A stretch of DNA of 64,000 nt. Origin: Oceanibium sediminis (lineage in GTDB: Bacteria > Pseudomonadota > Alphaproteobacteria > Rhodobacterales > Rhodobacteraceae). Within the stretch, counting starts at the first letter, position 1; the number at the start of each line of letters is the position of its first letter. Of the stretch, positions 44,130 through 53,497 are shown piece by piece. Location: the NCBI RefSeq assembly GCF_003265325.1, contig NZ_QGNX01000001.1, positions 124,001-188,000 of the forward strand, written 5' to 3'. Position numbers and translations under genes: made by a program. The notes under the pieces are model-generated. The model did not search any database and was not told the origin of the DNA. It saw only the letters and a list, made by a program, of their open reading frames with translations.

Positions 44130-44148
44130 CTCTGACCCCCGAGGGACC

Positions 44149-44727
44149 ATGCCCACCCCCAATCCCGACGCGCTGGACTTCCTGCTGACCCGCCGCTCAC
44201 GCCCGGCCAAGACGCTGGTTGCCCCCGCGCCCGACCGGGCCGCGCTGGCCCCGATCCTGACCGCCGGCCTGCGCGTGCCCGACCATGGCAAGCTTGAGCC
44301 CTGGCGCCTTGTCGTGCTCGAAGGCGCGGCGCTGACCCGCCTTGCCGAGGTGGCGACACGGCGCGCCCAGAAAGTGGGGATGGACCCCGACAAGGCCGCC
44401 AAGGCGGCGCAGATGTTCAGCGGCGCGCCGCTGATCGTGGCTGTCATCTCCGCCCCCGTGGAAAGCGAGAAGGTGCCCGAGATCGAGCAGCTCTACTCCG
44501 CCGGGGCGGTCTGCCTCAGCCTGGTGAACGCCGCGCTTGCGGCCGGGTGGGGCGCGAACTGGCTGACCGGATGGACCGCCACCGACCCCGCCTTCCTGGG
44601 CGAGGCGCTGAACCTGCGCGCCCCGGCCGAGGTTGCGGGCTACATCGTCATCGGGACCGAGACCACCGCCCCCCCCGACCGCCCCCGCCCGGAGGTGGAG
44701 GCCAAGGTGACCTGGGTCGACGAATGA
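44149..44727 (+). CDS. Nitroreductase-family protein (YdjA-like)
   Basis: 192 aa. FMN-binding NfsB/YdjA fold: 'LDFLLTRRSRPAKTLV', 'ILTAGLRVPDHGKLEPWRLVVLEG' and 'GWGANWLTGWTATDPAFLGEALNL', the small-nitroreductase blocks. It reduces nitro or quinone compounds with NAD(P)H; substrate unset. ATG start with GAGGG upstream. The stop overlaps the EI24 gene (ATGA). A terminator sits just upstream of its start. Confidence 0.91.
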   Translation: MPTPNPDALDFLLTRRSRPAKTLVAPAPDRAALAPILTAGLRVPDHGKLEPWRLVVLEGAALTRLAEVATRRAQKVGMDPDKAAKAAQMFSGAPLIVAVISAPVESEKVPEIEQLYSAGAVCLSLVNAALAAGWGANWLTGWTATDPAFLGEALNLRAPAEVAGYIVIGTETTAPPDRPRPEVEAKVTWVDE

Positions 44728-45431
44728 TCCTGACCGACCTGAGCCGCGCCATCGCGCAGATCGGCGACGCCCGCTTCCTGAGCGTGCTGATCCGCGCGGT
44801 GCTCGTCACGCTCGTCCTGCTCGGCGCGCTCGTCTGGGGCCTGTACCGCACGCTGGCCTGGTGGGCGGCGGACGGGATCTCGCTGCCGCTGATCGGCACG
44901 ATCGGGATGGACGGCGGCTTGGGCTGGGCAACGCTGATCGTGCTGGCGCTGGCCAGCATCCTGCTGATGCTGCCGCTCGCCCTGGTGATCGTCAGCCTGT
45001 TCCTCGACGCGGTGGTGGACGCGGTGGAAGAGCGCCACTACCCCGGTCTGCCGGGGGTGGAACCACAACCCGTGGCGGCGGCGCTCGGGGAATCGCTGCG
45101 GTTCTTCGGCGTTATGATCGCGGTGAACCTGGCCGCGCTGGTCATCTATTTCGCCTTCACCATCCTGGCGCCGTTTGTCTTCCTGGCGGTGAACGGCATC
45201 CTGATCGGGCGGGAGTATTACCACCTTGTCGCGGCCCGCAGGCTTGGCAACGCCGGGGCCCGCGCGCTGCGCCGCCGGCACAGGGGCGAGGTCTGGCTGA
45301 CGGGCGTGATCCTTGCGCTGCCGATGGGCATTCCGCTGGTGAACCTGCTGGTGCCGGTCATCGGCGTCGCCGCCTACACGCACCAGGCGCATCGCCACAT
45401 GGGCACGCCGAGGGTCACCGCGCGGCAATGA
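44724..45431 (+). CDS. EI24/CysZ-like membrane protein
   Basis: 235 aa with about four to five hydrophobic segments. 'LFLDAVVDAVEERHYPGLPG' and 'NGILIGREYYHLVAARRLG' are the EI24 family blocks; the E. coli relative CysZ aids sulfate uptake. Inner membrane; substrate not certain here. ATGA overlap with the nitroreductase gene gives coupled translation. A bidirectional terminator follows at once. Confidence 0.88.
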   Translation: MILTDLSRAIAQIGDARFLSVLIRAVLVTLVLLGALVWGLYRTLAWWAADGISLPLIGTIGMDGGLGWATLIVLALASILLMLPLALVIVSLFLDAVVDAVEERHYPGLPGVEPQPVAAALGESLRFFGVMIAVNLAALVIYFAFTILAPFVFLAVNGILIGREYYHLVAARRLGNAGARALRRRHRGEVWLTGVILALPMGIPLVNLLVPVIGVAAYTHQAHRHMGTPRVTARQ

Positions 45432-45433
45432 TA

Positions 45434-45455
45434 AAGGGGCGGTCGCCCGCCCCTT
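45434..45455. terminator. Bidirectional terminator between convergent genes
   Basis: AAGGGGCGG (45434-45442) / CCGCCCCTT (45447-45455), loop tcgc. Perfect 9-bp stem directly after the EI24 stop and 32 bases beyond the stop of the convergent small gene; on the minus strand it is followed by TATCATT. Confidence 0.65.
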
Positions 45456-45487
45456 CGCAGCCGTGAGGCCATCGCGGATCGCCGCGC

Positions 45488-45688
45488 TCAGCCCTCGTCC
45501 GTGGCGGTCGCCTCGGTCAGGGGCAGCAGGACGGTCGGAAGCTCGTCCGCGCTTTCGGCATCGGCCATCGGGATAGGTGTCATCGTCGATTGGGCCGTGG
45601 TGGCGTGGTCCGCGCCGAAACACCCGGCGCTGGCCGCCCCGGCAAACCCCAGCAGAACGGCGGTGGTCAGAAGTGGTATGCGAGTCAT
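45488..45688 (-). CDS. Small secreted hypothetical protein, 66 aa
   Basis: Start ATG at 45688 with GAGGAGAGATACGATC ahead. Signal peptide 'MTRIPLLTTAVLLGFAGAASA' followed by a single Cys (GCFGADH) and an acidic Thr/Glu-rich tail. The Cys lies two residues after the Ala-Ser-Ala cut site, not at +1 as in a lipobox, so a lipoprotein is less likely. Longer open frame to 45838 is not supported. No family recognised. Confidence 0.6.
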   Translation of the reverse strand: MTRIPLLTTAVLLGFAGAASAGCFGADHATTAQSTMTPIPMADAESADELPTVLLPLTEATATDEG

Positions 45689-45877
45689 GATCGTATCTCT
45701 CCTCTTCTTCTCTGGGATAATGGTATGGCAATTCCGCGTCCTGTCCACCCATGCGAGGGCCGAGGCCCCCCCGATACGCGCAATCGTGACCCCCGCTGCC
45801 CGAAATCTGGACACTTGCGCATGGCGCGGCAGGCCCACTAGGGTCGGCGCCGGCAGATATGGGCAACATCAGGGGGC

Positions 45878-46762
<885 letters not shown>

Positions 46763-46882
46763 CCGCGACGGCCTTGTGTGCGAATACCCACAAACCGCGA
46801 TCAAACCCTGTGAAACTGTTCCCTGGGTAACATGCCGCCGAAGCTGACTCCGCCATAAGGGGCATCAGTGTAGGAGGTTTCA

Positions 46883-47053
46883 ATGTTAACACGGTGTTAC
46901 AAGTTTCTCCGCTCCGTCATGGCCGGGCTGCAACAGCCCGGCCTGACCGAGACGCCCCGCAACTTCGCGGAAATGGCGACGATGCACCCGAAATCACCGC
47001 GCAGCCAACGGGTCCAGCCCGCGGCCGCGGCAAAGAGGTCCGTCTGGCGGTAG
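46883..47053 (+). CDS. Candidate small protein, 56 codons, with a strong ribosome-binding site
   Basis: ATG at 46883 preceded by GTAGGAGGTTTCA, an excellent Shine-Dalgarno at the correct distance. The 56-aa product begins '[18 protein letters not shown]' and is basic, ending in AKRSVWR. No family recognised. The start overlaps a TAACAC-G-GTGTTA palindrome (46887-46899) that also nearly matches a CtrA site. It is either a small gene in the mtnP-apt interval or the leader of an apt transcript. Confidence 0.5.
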   Translation: MLTRCYKFLRSVMAGLQQPGLTETPRNFAEMATMHPKSPRSQRVQPAAAAKRSVWR

Positions 47054-47136
47054 CACACCCTGCCAGCCGGCTTGCCCGAAGCATCCCCCAAAGGCTAGGC
47101 TCTCTCCCGAACCCAGCGGCAGGGGAGCTTCGGGCA

Positions 47137-47673
47137 ATGATTTCCAGGGATGTTCAATCCTACATCCGCACGATTCCGGACTTTCCAGCGCCGGGAATCA
47201 TGTTCCGCGACGTGACCACTCTGTTCCAGGACGCACGCGGCTTCCGGATTGCCATCGACCAGCTGCTGCTCCCCTACGCCGGGGTGCGCATCGACAAGGT
47301 CGCCGGGCTTGAGGCCCGTGGCTTCATCCTGGGCGGGGCGGTTGCGCACCAGCTTTCGGTGGGCTTCGTGCCAATCCGCAAAAAGGGCAAACTGCCCGCC
47401 GCCACGATCGAGCAATCCTACGCGCTGGAATACGGGCAGGCGACCATGGAAATCCACGACGACGCCTTCAGCCCCGGCGAGCGGGTGCTGCTGGTCGACG
47501 ACCTGCTGGCGACGGGCGGCACCGCCGCGGCCGGTATCTCGCTAATCGAGCGGCTCGGGGCCGAGGTGATCTCTGCCGCGTTCATCATCGACCTGCCGGA
47601 ACTTGGCGGGCGCCGGAAGCTGGCGGACATGGGGATTGAGGTCCACGCGCTCTGCGCCTTCGAGGGGCACTGA
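47137..47673 (+). CDS. apt: Adenine phosphoribosyltransferase
   Basis: 178 aa, normal length. The PRPP-binding motif '[21 protein letters not shown]' is canonical. Other blocks: '[20 protein letters not shown]' and '[32 protein letters not shown]'. It makes AMP from adenine and PRPP. Start ATG at 47137 with AGGGGAGCTTCGGGCA ahead; the frame is open to 46894, but the upstream part is not conserved in character. It works with mtnP to recycle adenine. Confidence 0.96.
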   Translation: MISRDVQSYIRTIPDFPAPGIMFRDVTTLFQDARGFRIAIDQLLLPYAGVRIDKVAGLEARGFILGGAVAHQLSVGFVPIRKKGKLPAATIEQSYALEYGQATMEIHDDAFSPGERVLLVDDLLATGGTAAAGISLIERLGAEVISAAFIIDLPELGGRRKLADMGIEVHALCAFEGH

Positions 47674-47810
47674 AAGCCGCCGCGGCAGGGTTTTCGGAAA
47701 ATTTCCGTCAAATACGCGCCAAGCGTAAGGTTTTGTTAACCAAGATACCTGTATCCAGAACAGGCCCGGTCCTTCCGGGTGTTGCTTGCACTCCAGGGCC
47801 ACTCGGCTCA

Positions 47811-47849
47811 AAACGCGTCCTTCAGCCTTACCCCCTGAAGGACGCGTTT
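47811..47849. terminator. Perfect 15-bp bidirectional terminator hairpin
   Basis: AAACGCGTCCTTCAG (47811-47825) / CTGAAGGACGCGTTT (47835-47849), 9-base loop. It lies between the convergent apt and FAD-oxidase genes; the A/T ends give T-runs on both strands (TTTTGAG on minus). Two smaller stems are upstream (CCTGT/ACAGG at about 47749, CCCGG/CCGGG at about 47764). Confidence 0.8.
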
Positions 47850-47860
47850 ACCGTTTCGGC

Positions 47861-49276
47861 TCAGGCGCGCAGCACCGCGCCGGGGTTCATGATGCCAAGC
47901 GGGTCCAGCGCGGATTTCACGGCGCGCATCGCTGCCAGCTTCGCCGGATCGCCGAAACGCTCCAGGTCGGCGACCTTCAGGCGGCCGATGCCGTGCTCGG
48001 CGCTGATGGAGCCGCCAAGCTCAGCGGCCAGGGCGTGGACCGTTCCGCTGACCTCGGCGCGCTGCGACTCGTGATCCTTGCGGCGGCCCCCCTGCGGCGG
48101 GAACACGTTGTAATGCAGGTTGCCATCGCCAAGATGCCCGAAGCAGTTGATGCGGAAACGCGGATCGATCGACCTAAGCGCAGGTCCGCCGCGCGCTATG
48201 AATTCCGGGATCGCGCTGACCGGGACTGAGATATCGTGGCTCGCGACCGAGCCGATCAGCCGGTTCGCCTCCGGGATCGTTTCGCGCACGGCCCAGAAGG
48301 CCTGCGCCTGCGCCTTGTTCTGCGCGATGACGGCGTCCGCGATCAGCCCCGCCTCGAACGCCTCCACGAGGGAGGCTTCGAGCCGCGCGGTCAGTTCGGC
48401 GCCCGCGCCCGCCCCCGCCTCGATCAGCACTGCCCATTCGGGGCGCGGGCTGAAGGGCTGGGGCGTGTCGGGCAGCACCTCGTCCAGGAAGGCGAGGCCC
48501 TGGCCGTGGATCAGCTCGAACGCGCTCAGCGCCTCACCCAGCGCGTCGCGCATGTGCGCCAGCAGGCGCAGCGCCGTGTCGGGGCTTTCGGTGACGACCA
48601 TCGCGGTGCCGGTTTCGCGCGGCCGGGGGAACAGGCGCAACACGGCGGCGGTGATGATGCCGAGGCTGCCCTCAGAGCCGATCAGCAGGTTGCGCAGATC
48701 ATACCCGGTGTTGTCTTTCCGAAGCCGCTTCAGCCCGTGCAGGATGCTGCCGTCGGGCAGCACCGCCTCCACCCCAAGGCACAGGTCGCGCGCGTTGCCG
48801 TAGCGCAGCACCGCCACGCCGCCCGCGTTGGTGGCCAGCAGCCCCCCGATCCGCGCCGAGCCTTGCGAGGCCAGCGACAGCGGGAAAAGCCGGTCCTGCA
48901 CCTCGGTCATTGCGTGGATGTCCGACAGGATCGTGCCGGCCCCGACAGTTGCCGTGTTGTCCAGCGGGTCCACCTCTGCCGGGGCGGTCATCCGCTCGAC
49001 CGAGACGAGCAGCGTCGCGGGGCCCGGGGCGATCTGCCCGCCGACCAGCCCGGTGCCGCCCGCGTAGGGCACGAGGCCGATGCGATGCTCGGCGGCGAAA
49101 CGCACGATCCTGGCCACCTCATCCGTGGTGCGGGGTTTCAGCAACGCGGCGCTGGCCCCTTCCCAGCGGGCGCGGGGTTCGGTGCGGTAGCTTTCGGGCA
49201 CCGGGCCGACGGTGCCGTCGGGCAGACAGGCGGCCAGCGCCGCGACATGGTCCGGCGTGGCGGAAGTCAGGGTCAT
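47861..49276 (-). CDS. FAD-linked 2-hydroxyacid oxidase/dehydrogenase (GlcD/D-lactate type)
   Basis: 471 aa, VAO/PCMH fold. FAD-binding 'LVPYAGGTGLVGGQ', 'SQGSARIGGLLATNAGG' and 'LRKDNTGYDLRNLLIGSEGSLGIITAAVL'; the substrate/metal region 'FGHLGDGNLHYNVFPP' and 'SAEHGIGRLK' near the C-terminus. It oxidises a D-2-hydroxyacid (D-lactate, glycolate or D-2-hydroxyglutarate); no glcE/glcF partners are adjacent, which favours a single-subunit D-lactate or D-2-hydroxyglutarate enzyme. Last gene of a minus-strand series. Confidence 0.93.
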   Translation of the reverse strand: MTLTSATPDHVAALAACLPDGTVGPVPESYRTEPRARWEGASAALLKPRTTDEVARIVRFAAEHRIGLVPYAGGTGLVGGQIAPGPATLLVSVERMTAPAEVDPLDNTATVGAGTILSDIHAMTEVQDRLFPLSLASQGSARIGGLLATNAGGVAVLRYGNARDLCLGVEAVLPDGSILHGLKRLRKDNTGYDLRNLLIGSEGSLGIITAAVLRLFPRPRETGTAMVVTESPDTALRLLAHMRDALGEALSAFELIHGQGLAFLDEVLPDTPQPFSPRPEWAVLIEAGAGAGAELTARLEASLVEAFEAGLIADAVIAQNKAQAQAFWAVRETIPEANRLIGSVASHDISVPVSAIPEFIARGGPALRSIDPRFRINCFGHLGDGNLHYNVFPPQGGRRKDHESQRAEVSGTVHALAAELGGSISAEHGIGRLKVADLERFGDPAKLAAMRAVKSALDPLGIMNPGAVLRA

Positions 49277-49288
49277 CGGGTATTTCCG

Positions 49289-50104
49289 TTAGTCGAGCCG
49301 GTCCAGGTACCGGGGTTGCAGGATGCGGATGGTAGGACGGCGCGGCAGTTCCCGCAAGGAGACGACCATGGACGAACTGTCCATCACCTCCACCGCGAAA
49401 TCCTCCGACATGCCCCCCACGAAGGCCTGCAAGGTCGAGCGCCCGAACCAGTGCATCGGCAGCACGATGGAGGAACGCAGCCGCTCGATGATGCGGGTCA
49501 TCGTGGCCAGGTCGACGGTCATGCCGCCATCCACCGCCGCCATCACCACGTCCAGCCGCCCGATCGCGGCGTATTGCTGTTCCGAGGGCTCGTGGTGCAG
49601 GTGGCCGAGGTGGCCGATGCACAGGCCCGCCACCTCGAAGATGAAGATGGAGTTGCCGTCCCGCTGCTGCCCGGTGAAGGACGAGCGGATATCCGTCGTC
49701 ACGTTGCGGATCAGCAGCTCTCCGTCCAGCTCCACCCGGTGATCGGCGGCCGCGGTGCCGTCGCCCCAGCCGTTCAGGATGTAGGGGATTTCCGGGTTCG
49801 GGTTGGGCGTCCAGTGGCTGGAATGGGCGTTGTTCATCGTCACCACGTCGGGCAGCACGCCGATCCCGGCGTAGCCGTTGAAATCCGTGATGATCCCCCG
49901 CCCCGAGGGCGTCTCGATCAGGAACATCGAATGGTCGATGTAGGAAATCCGCACCTCCTCGTTGCTCAGCCCGTCGCCGAAACTGGCGAATTCGATACGC
50001 TCGAACTCGTTCTCGACAAGGGCGATGCAATGGCTGGCGATGGATTGCGCCAGCGCTGGCGCAGGCAGGACAAGGGCGGCAAGGGCGAAAAGACGTGCGA
50101 TCAT
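49289..50104 (-). CDS. Exported MBL-fold-like protein with degenerate metal site
   Basis: 271 aa with a signal peptide (MIARLFALAALVLPAPALA). The order of strands resembles UlaG-like metallo-beta-lactamase proteins: 'ISYIDHSMFLIETPSGRGIITDFNG', 'VTMNNAHSSHW' where HxHxDH is expected, 'IGHLGHLHHEP' and 'IVLPMHWFGRS'. The key motif retains only two His (AHSSH), so metal binding and hydrolysis may be altered. Periplasmic. 12 bases upstream of the FAD oxidase start. Confidence 0.7.
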   Translation of the reverse strand: MIARLFALAALVLPAPALAQSIASHCIALVENEFERIEFASFGDGLSNEEVRISYIDHSMFLIETPSGRGIITDFNGYAGIGVLPDVVTMNNAHSSHWTPNPNPEIPYILNGWGDGTAAADHRVELDGELLIRNVTTDIRSSFTGQQRDGNSIFIFEVAGLCIGHLGHLHHEPSEQQYAAIGRLDVVMAAVDGGMTVDLATMTRIIERLRSSIVLPMHWFGRSTLQAFVGGMSEDFAVEVMDSSSMVVSLRELPRRPTIRILQPRYLDRLD

Positions 50105-50172
50105 CTGATGCTCCGGAACAGCGGCTGTTGCTTACCAGATAGCGCGATCCGCCCCGCGTCCAGTCATCGCGA

Positions 50173-50823
50173 TCACCCGGACAGGCGCGGGAACCCCGAG
50201 GCGGGCGGCGCGCTGGGGGCGTGGGCGCCCGCGCTCGCCCCTTCGACCCGGCCGCGCCGGTCCGAACGCAGGTTGGCGTAGAGCACATGCGTCCGCCAGC
50301 GCCCGGCGATCTGAAGGTAACTTTGCGCAACGCCTTCGTACTTGAAGCCGGTGCTTTCCAGAAGCCCGCGGGAGGGGGCGTTTTCCGGCAATGTCGCCGC
50401 CTCGATCCGGCTGAGGCCGAGGTCGCTGAACGCGTAGCGCACGACCGATTGCAGCGCCTCGCGCATGTAGCCGTGGCGCGCGTGCTGCGCGCCGATCCAG
50501 TAGCCCACCGTCGCCGCCTGCGACGGGCCGCGGCGGATGTTGTCCAGCGTGATCCCGCCCAGCAGCGTGCCGGTGGCGCGCAGCGTCAGGAAAAGCGGCA
50601 CGGCGCGGTCCTGCTCAAGCGAGCGTTCGGCCCAGTAGACCCGGTTGCGAAAGGACCGGCGGGAGGTCTGCTCACTGGCGCGGACCGGTTCCCAGCGTTC
50701 CAGGAACTCGGTCGAATTCTCGCGCAGCATCACCCATTCCGCGTGGTCCGCCATATCCGGCAGGCGCAGAATCAGGCGTTCGCTGAGCAATTTCAGTCTT
50801 GGCCGGCGACGGAACATTGCCAC
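50173..50823 (-). CDS. GNAT-family N-acetyltransferase (RimJ-like)
   Basis: 216 aa. 'SERLILRLPDMADHAEWVMLREN' at the N-terminus, 'LLGGITLDNIRRGPSQAATVGYWIGAQHARHGYMREALQSVVRYAF' (acetyl-CoA loop) and 'PENAPSRGLLESTGFKYEGVAQSYLQIAGRWRTHVLY' match ribosomal-protein Ala acetyltransferases of the RimJ type. Starts at ATG 50823 or two codons later. 14 bases downstream of the M16 peptidase gene; likely same transcript. Confidence 0.92.
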   Translation of the reverse strand: MAMFRRRPRLKLLSERLILRLPDMADHAEWVMLRENSTEFLERWEPVRASEQTSRRSFRNRVYWAERSLEQDRAVPLFLTLRATGTLLGGITLDNIRRGPSQAATVGYWIGAQHARHGYMREALQSVVRYAFSDLGLSRIEAATLPENAPSRGLLESTGFKYEGVAQSYLQIAGRWRTHVLYANLRSDRRGRVEGASAGAHAPSAPPASGFPRLSG

Positions 50824-50837
50824 GCGCCCGCCCCCGC

Positions 50838-52100
50838 TCAGGCCGCCAGACGGGCGCGCAGGACATCGTGGTCCGGCGCCGCCGCCACGGGGCCATACAG
50901 CGCCTGCGCCGGGCGTGCCGTCGTGCAGAGCGTTTCCCCGAAAGCGCGGATATCCTCCAGCGTGACCGCGTCGATCCGCGCGACGGTTTCCTCCGGCGTC
51001 GGCACCCGGTCCCAGATGGCCGTGGTGCGCGCCAGCCTCTCTGCCCGGCCCGAGGGGCTTTCAAGCCCCATCAGCATACCCGCCTTCATCTGCGCGCGCG
51101 CGCGGTCAAGCTCGGCAAGGGTCACGGTTTCGGGCAGGCGGCGCAGCTCGTCCGTCACCACCTTGCTGAGCGCGGCGATACTGTCCCCCGCCGTCCCGGC
51201 ATAGATCATCAACGCGCCACTGTCGGCATAGGCCGCGGTCTGCGCGAAGATCGTGTAGCACAGGCCCCGCTTTTCGCGCGCCTCCTGGAACAGGCGCGAA
51301 GACATGCCCCCGCCCAGGATCGCGGCGTGCAACTGGCTGGTGTAGATATCGTCAGCCCGGTAGCCCGGCCCTTCGAGGGACAGCGCGATATGCGCCTGCT
51401 CCAGGTCCTTGATCTCGCGCCGTTCGCCGCCGGAATAGCGCGCGCCTTCCAGCGGGCCGTCGCCGCCCCGCGTCGCGCCACCGAACGCGGCTTCGACCTG
51501 ACGCACGATCGCATCGTGATCGACCTGCCCGGAGGCCGCGATGATCAGCCGTTCCGGGCCGTAATGCGCCTTGGTGAAGCGCAGGAAATCGCCCCGCGTG
51601 AAGGCCGCGACGCGTTCGGGCGGGCCAAGGATCGGGCGGCCCATGGACTGGCCGGGGAAGCTGACTTCCTGAAGCCAGTCGAAAATGATGTCATCGGGCG
51701 TGTCATGCGCCTGGCCGATTTCCTGAAGGATGACGCCGCGCTCGACCTCGATCTCATGCGGATCGAACGACGGGTCCTGCAGGATGTCGGCGATCACGTC
51801 CAGCGCCAGCGGCACGTCGGCCCCCAGGACGCGCGCGTAATAGGCCGTCATCTCGCGGCTGGTATAGGCGTTGATATAGCCGCCGACGTCCTCGATCTCC
51901 TCGGCGATCTGAAGCGCGCTGCGCCGCCCGGTCCCCTTGAAGGCCATGTGTTCCAGGAAATGCGCGATGCCGTTCTGCTCGACACTTTCGTGACGGCAGC
52001 CAGCGGTGACCCAGACACCGACGGCTGCGCTTTGCAGACCCGGCATATGCTCGGTCACGATGCGCAGGCCATTGGAAAGGCGATGAGTCTGTACGGTCAT
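50838..52100 (-). CDS. M16-family zinc metallopeptidase (processing-peptidase-like)
   Basis: 420 aa. Inverse zinc motif HxxEH in 'GIAHFLEHMAFKGTGRRS', with the downstream Glu in 'DVIADILQDPSFDPHEIEVERGVILQEIG'. The rest matches the beta-subunit-type M16B family (relatives of the mitochondrial processing peptidase). It probably degrades or processes peptides in cytosol or periplasm; no signal peptide seen. The start ATG overlaps the thrC stop by 4 bases. Confidence 0.95.
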   Translation of the reverse strand: MTVQTHRLSNGLRIVTEHMPGLQSAAVGVWVTAGCRHESVEQNGIAHFLEHMAFKGTGRRSALQIAEEIEDVGGYINAYTSREMTAYYARVLGADVPLALDVIADILQDPSFDPHEIEVERGVILQEIGQAHDTPDDIIFDWLQEVSFPGQSMGRPILGPPERVAAFTRGDFLRFTKAHYGPERLIIAASGQVDHDAIVRQVEAAFGGATRGGDGPLEGARYSGGERREIKDLEQAHIALSLEGPGYRADDIYTSQLHAAILGGGMSSRLFQEAREKRGLCYTIFAQTAAYADSGALMIYAGTAGDSIAALSKVVTDELRRLPETVTLAELDRARAQMKAGMLMGLESPSGRAERLARTTAIWDRVPTPEETVARIDAVTLEDIRAFGETLCTTARPAQALYGPVAAAPDHDVLRARLAA

Positions 52101-53485
52101 GCGCGATTTTGTGCCACGAAGGCTTGCAGCGCTGCAAGATCATTCGGCAGGCGGGTCAGCCGCTCGTCCCGTTCGAACAGGTCGGCCATGCGCGGCGGCA
52201 GGTCCGGGCGGAGACCGGTGGCCGCTTCCACGGCATCGGGGAACTTTGCGGGGTGCGCCGTGGCCAGCGTGATCATCGGCACGCGGCTTTCGGGCTGCTC
52301 ATCGGCCACCTTGATGCCGACGGCGGTGTGCGGGCACACCAGCTCGGCAGAGGCGGCCAGCGTCGCCTTGATCGTGGCGCTCGTCTCCTCCTCCGACGCG
52401 CGGCCCGAGGTGAACTCGGCGCGCAGCCGGTCCACCGCGCCCTGGCTGAGGGCAAAGCCCCCCTCACCCGAAAGCGCGGTCATCAGCTGGGTGATCGCAG
52501 CACCTTCCCGGTCATAGATATCAAACAGCAGCCGCTCGAAGTTGGAGCTGACCTGGATATCCATGGAAGGTGAGATCGAGGGCGTCACCCCCTCCTTCTC
52601 ATGCCGTCCGGTGACCAGCGTGCGGTGCAGGATGTCGTTCTGGTTCGTCGCGATCACCAGCCGGTCAATGGGCAGGCCCATGCGCTTGGCCACGTAGCCC
52701 GCGAAGATGTCACCGAAGTTGCCGGTCGGCACGGTGAAGCTGACCTTTCGATGCGGCGCGCCAAGGGCCACGGCGCTGGTGAAGAAGTACACCACCTGCG
52801 CCAGCACCCGCGCCCAGTTGATCGAGTTCACGCCCGCAAGCCCCACCGCGTCGCGGAAATCGTGGTCGTTGAACATGTCCTTCAGGCGGGCTTGGCAATC
52901 GTCGAAATCCCCTTCCACGGCCAACGCGTGCACATTTGGCGCTGTCGGCGTGGTCATCTGGCGGCGCTGCACCTCACTGACGCGGCCATGGGGGTACATG
53001 ATGAAGACATCCACCGCGTCCAGCCCTGCAAACGCCTCGATCGCGGCAGAGCCGGTGTCGCCACTGGTCGCGCCGACGATGGTGACCCGGCGGCCAGAGC
53101 GTTTCAGCGAATGCTCGAACATCTGCCCGATCAGCTGCATCGCCACGTCCTTGAAGGCCAGCGTCGGGCCGTGGAACAGCTCCAGCAGGAAGTGCCCCGG
53201 CTCAAGCTGTTTCAGCGGGCAGCGGGCGGCATGGCCGAACCCGGCGTAGGCGCGCTGGATGATGCCACGGAACTCCTCGTCGCTGAAGGTGTCGCCGACG
53301 AAGGGGCGCATGACTGCGAAGGCGACCTCTTCGTAGGGGCGGCCCGCGAAATCGGCGATCTGCTCTGCGCTAAGCTGCGGCCAGCTTTCGGGCACGTAAA
53401 GCCCGCCGTCGCGGGCGAGGCCTGTCAGCATCGCTTCTTCGAAGCTCAGCGCGGGCGCCTGCCCGCGGGTGGAGATATAGCGCAT
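52097..53485 (-). CDS. thrC: Threonine synthase
   Basis: 462 aa, the long bacterial form. PLP lysine in 'GPTLAFKDVAMQLIGQ', the phosphate loop 'GATSGDTGSAAIEAF' and 'TVPTGNFGDIFAGYVAKRMGLPIDR', with 'ALAVEGDFDDCQARLKDMF' in the catalytic domain. It converts O-phospho-L-homoserine to L-threonine. Start ATG at 53485 (MRYISTRGQAPALSFEEAM). Within the cta-SURF1 series, 12 bases after SURF1. Confidence 0.96.
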   Translation of the reverse strand: MRYISTRGQAPALSFEEAMLTGLARDGGLYVPESWPQLSAEQIADFAGRPYEEVAFAVMRPFVGDTFSDEEFRGIIQRAYAGFGHAARCPLKQLEPGHFLLELFHGPTLAFKDVAMQLIGQMFEHSLKRSGRRVTIVGATSGDTGSAAIEAFAGLDAVDVFIMYPHGRVSEVQRRQMTTPTAPNVHALAVEGDFDDCQARLKDMFNDHDFRDAVGLAGVNSINWARVLAQVVYFFTSAVALGAPHRKVSFTVPTGNFGDIFAGYVAKRMGLPIDRLVIATNQNDILHRTLVTGRHEKEGVTPSISPSMDIQVSSNFERLLFDIYDREGAAITQLMTALSGEGGFALSQGAVDRLRAEFTSGRASEEETSATIKATLAASAELVCPHTAVGIKVADEQPESRVPMITLATAHPAKFPDAVEAATGLRPDLPPRMADLFERDERLTRLPNDLAALQAFVAQNRA

Positions 53486-53497
53486 TTCAAACGGCCT

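Noticed and set aside
50799-52517. A 572-codon plus-strand open frame
   Set aside because: Antisense to the M16 peptidase and thrC genes; no recognisable domain.
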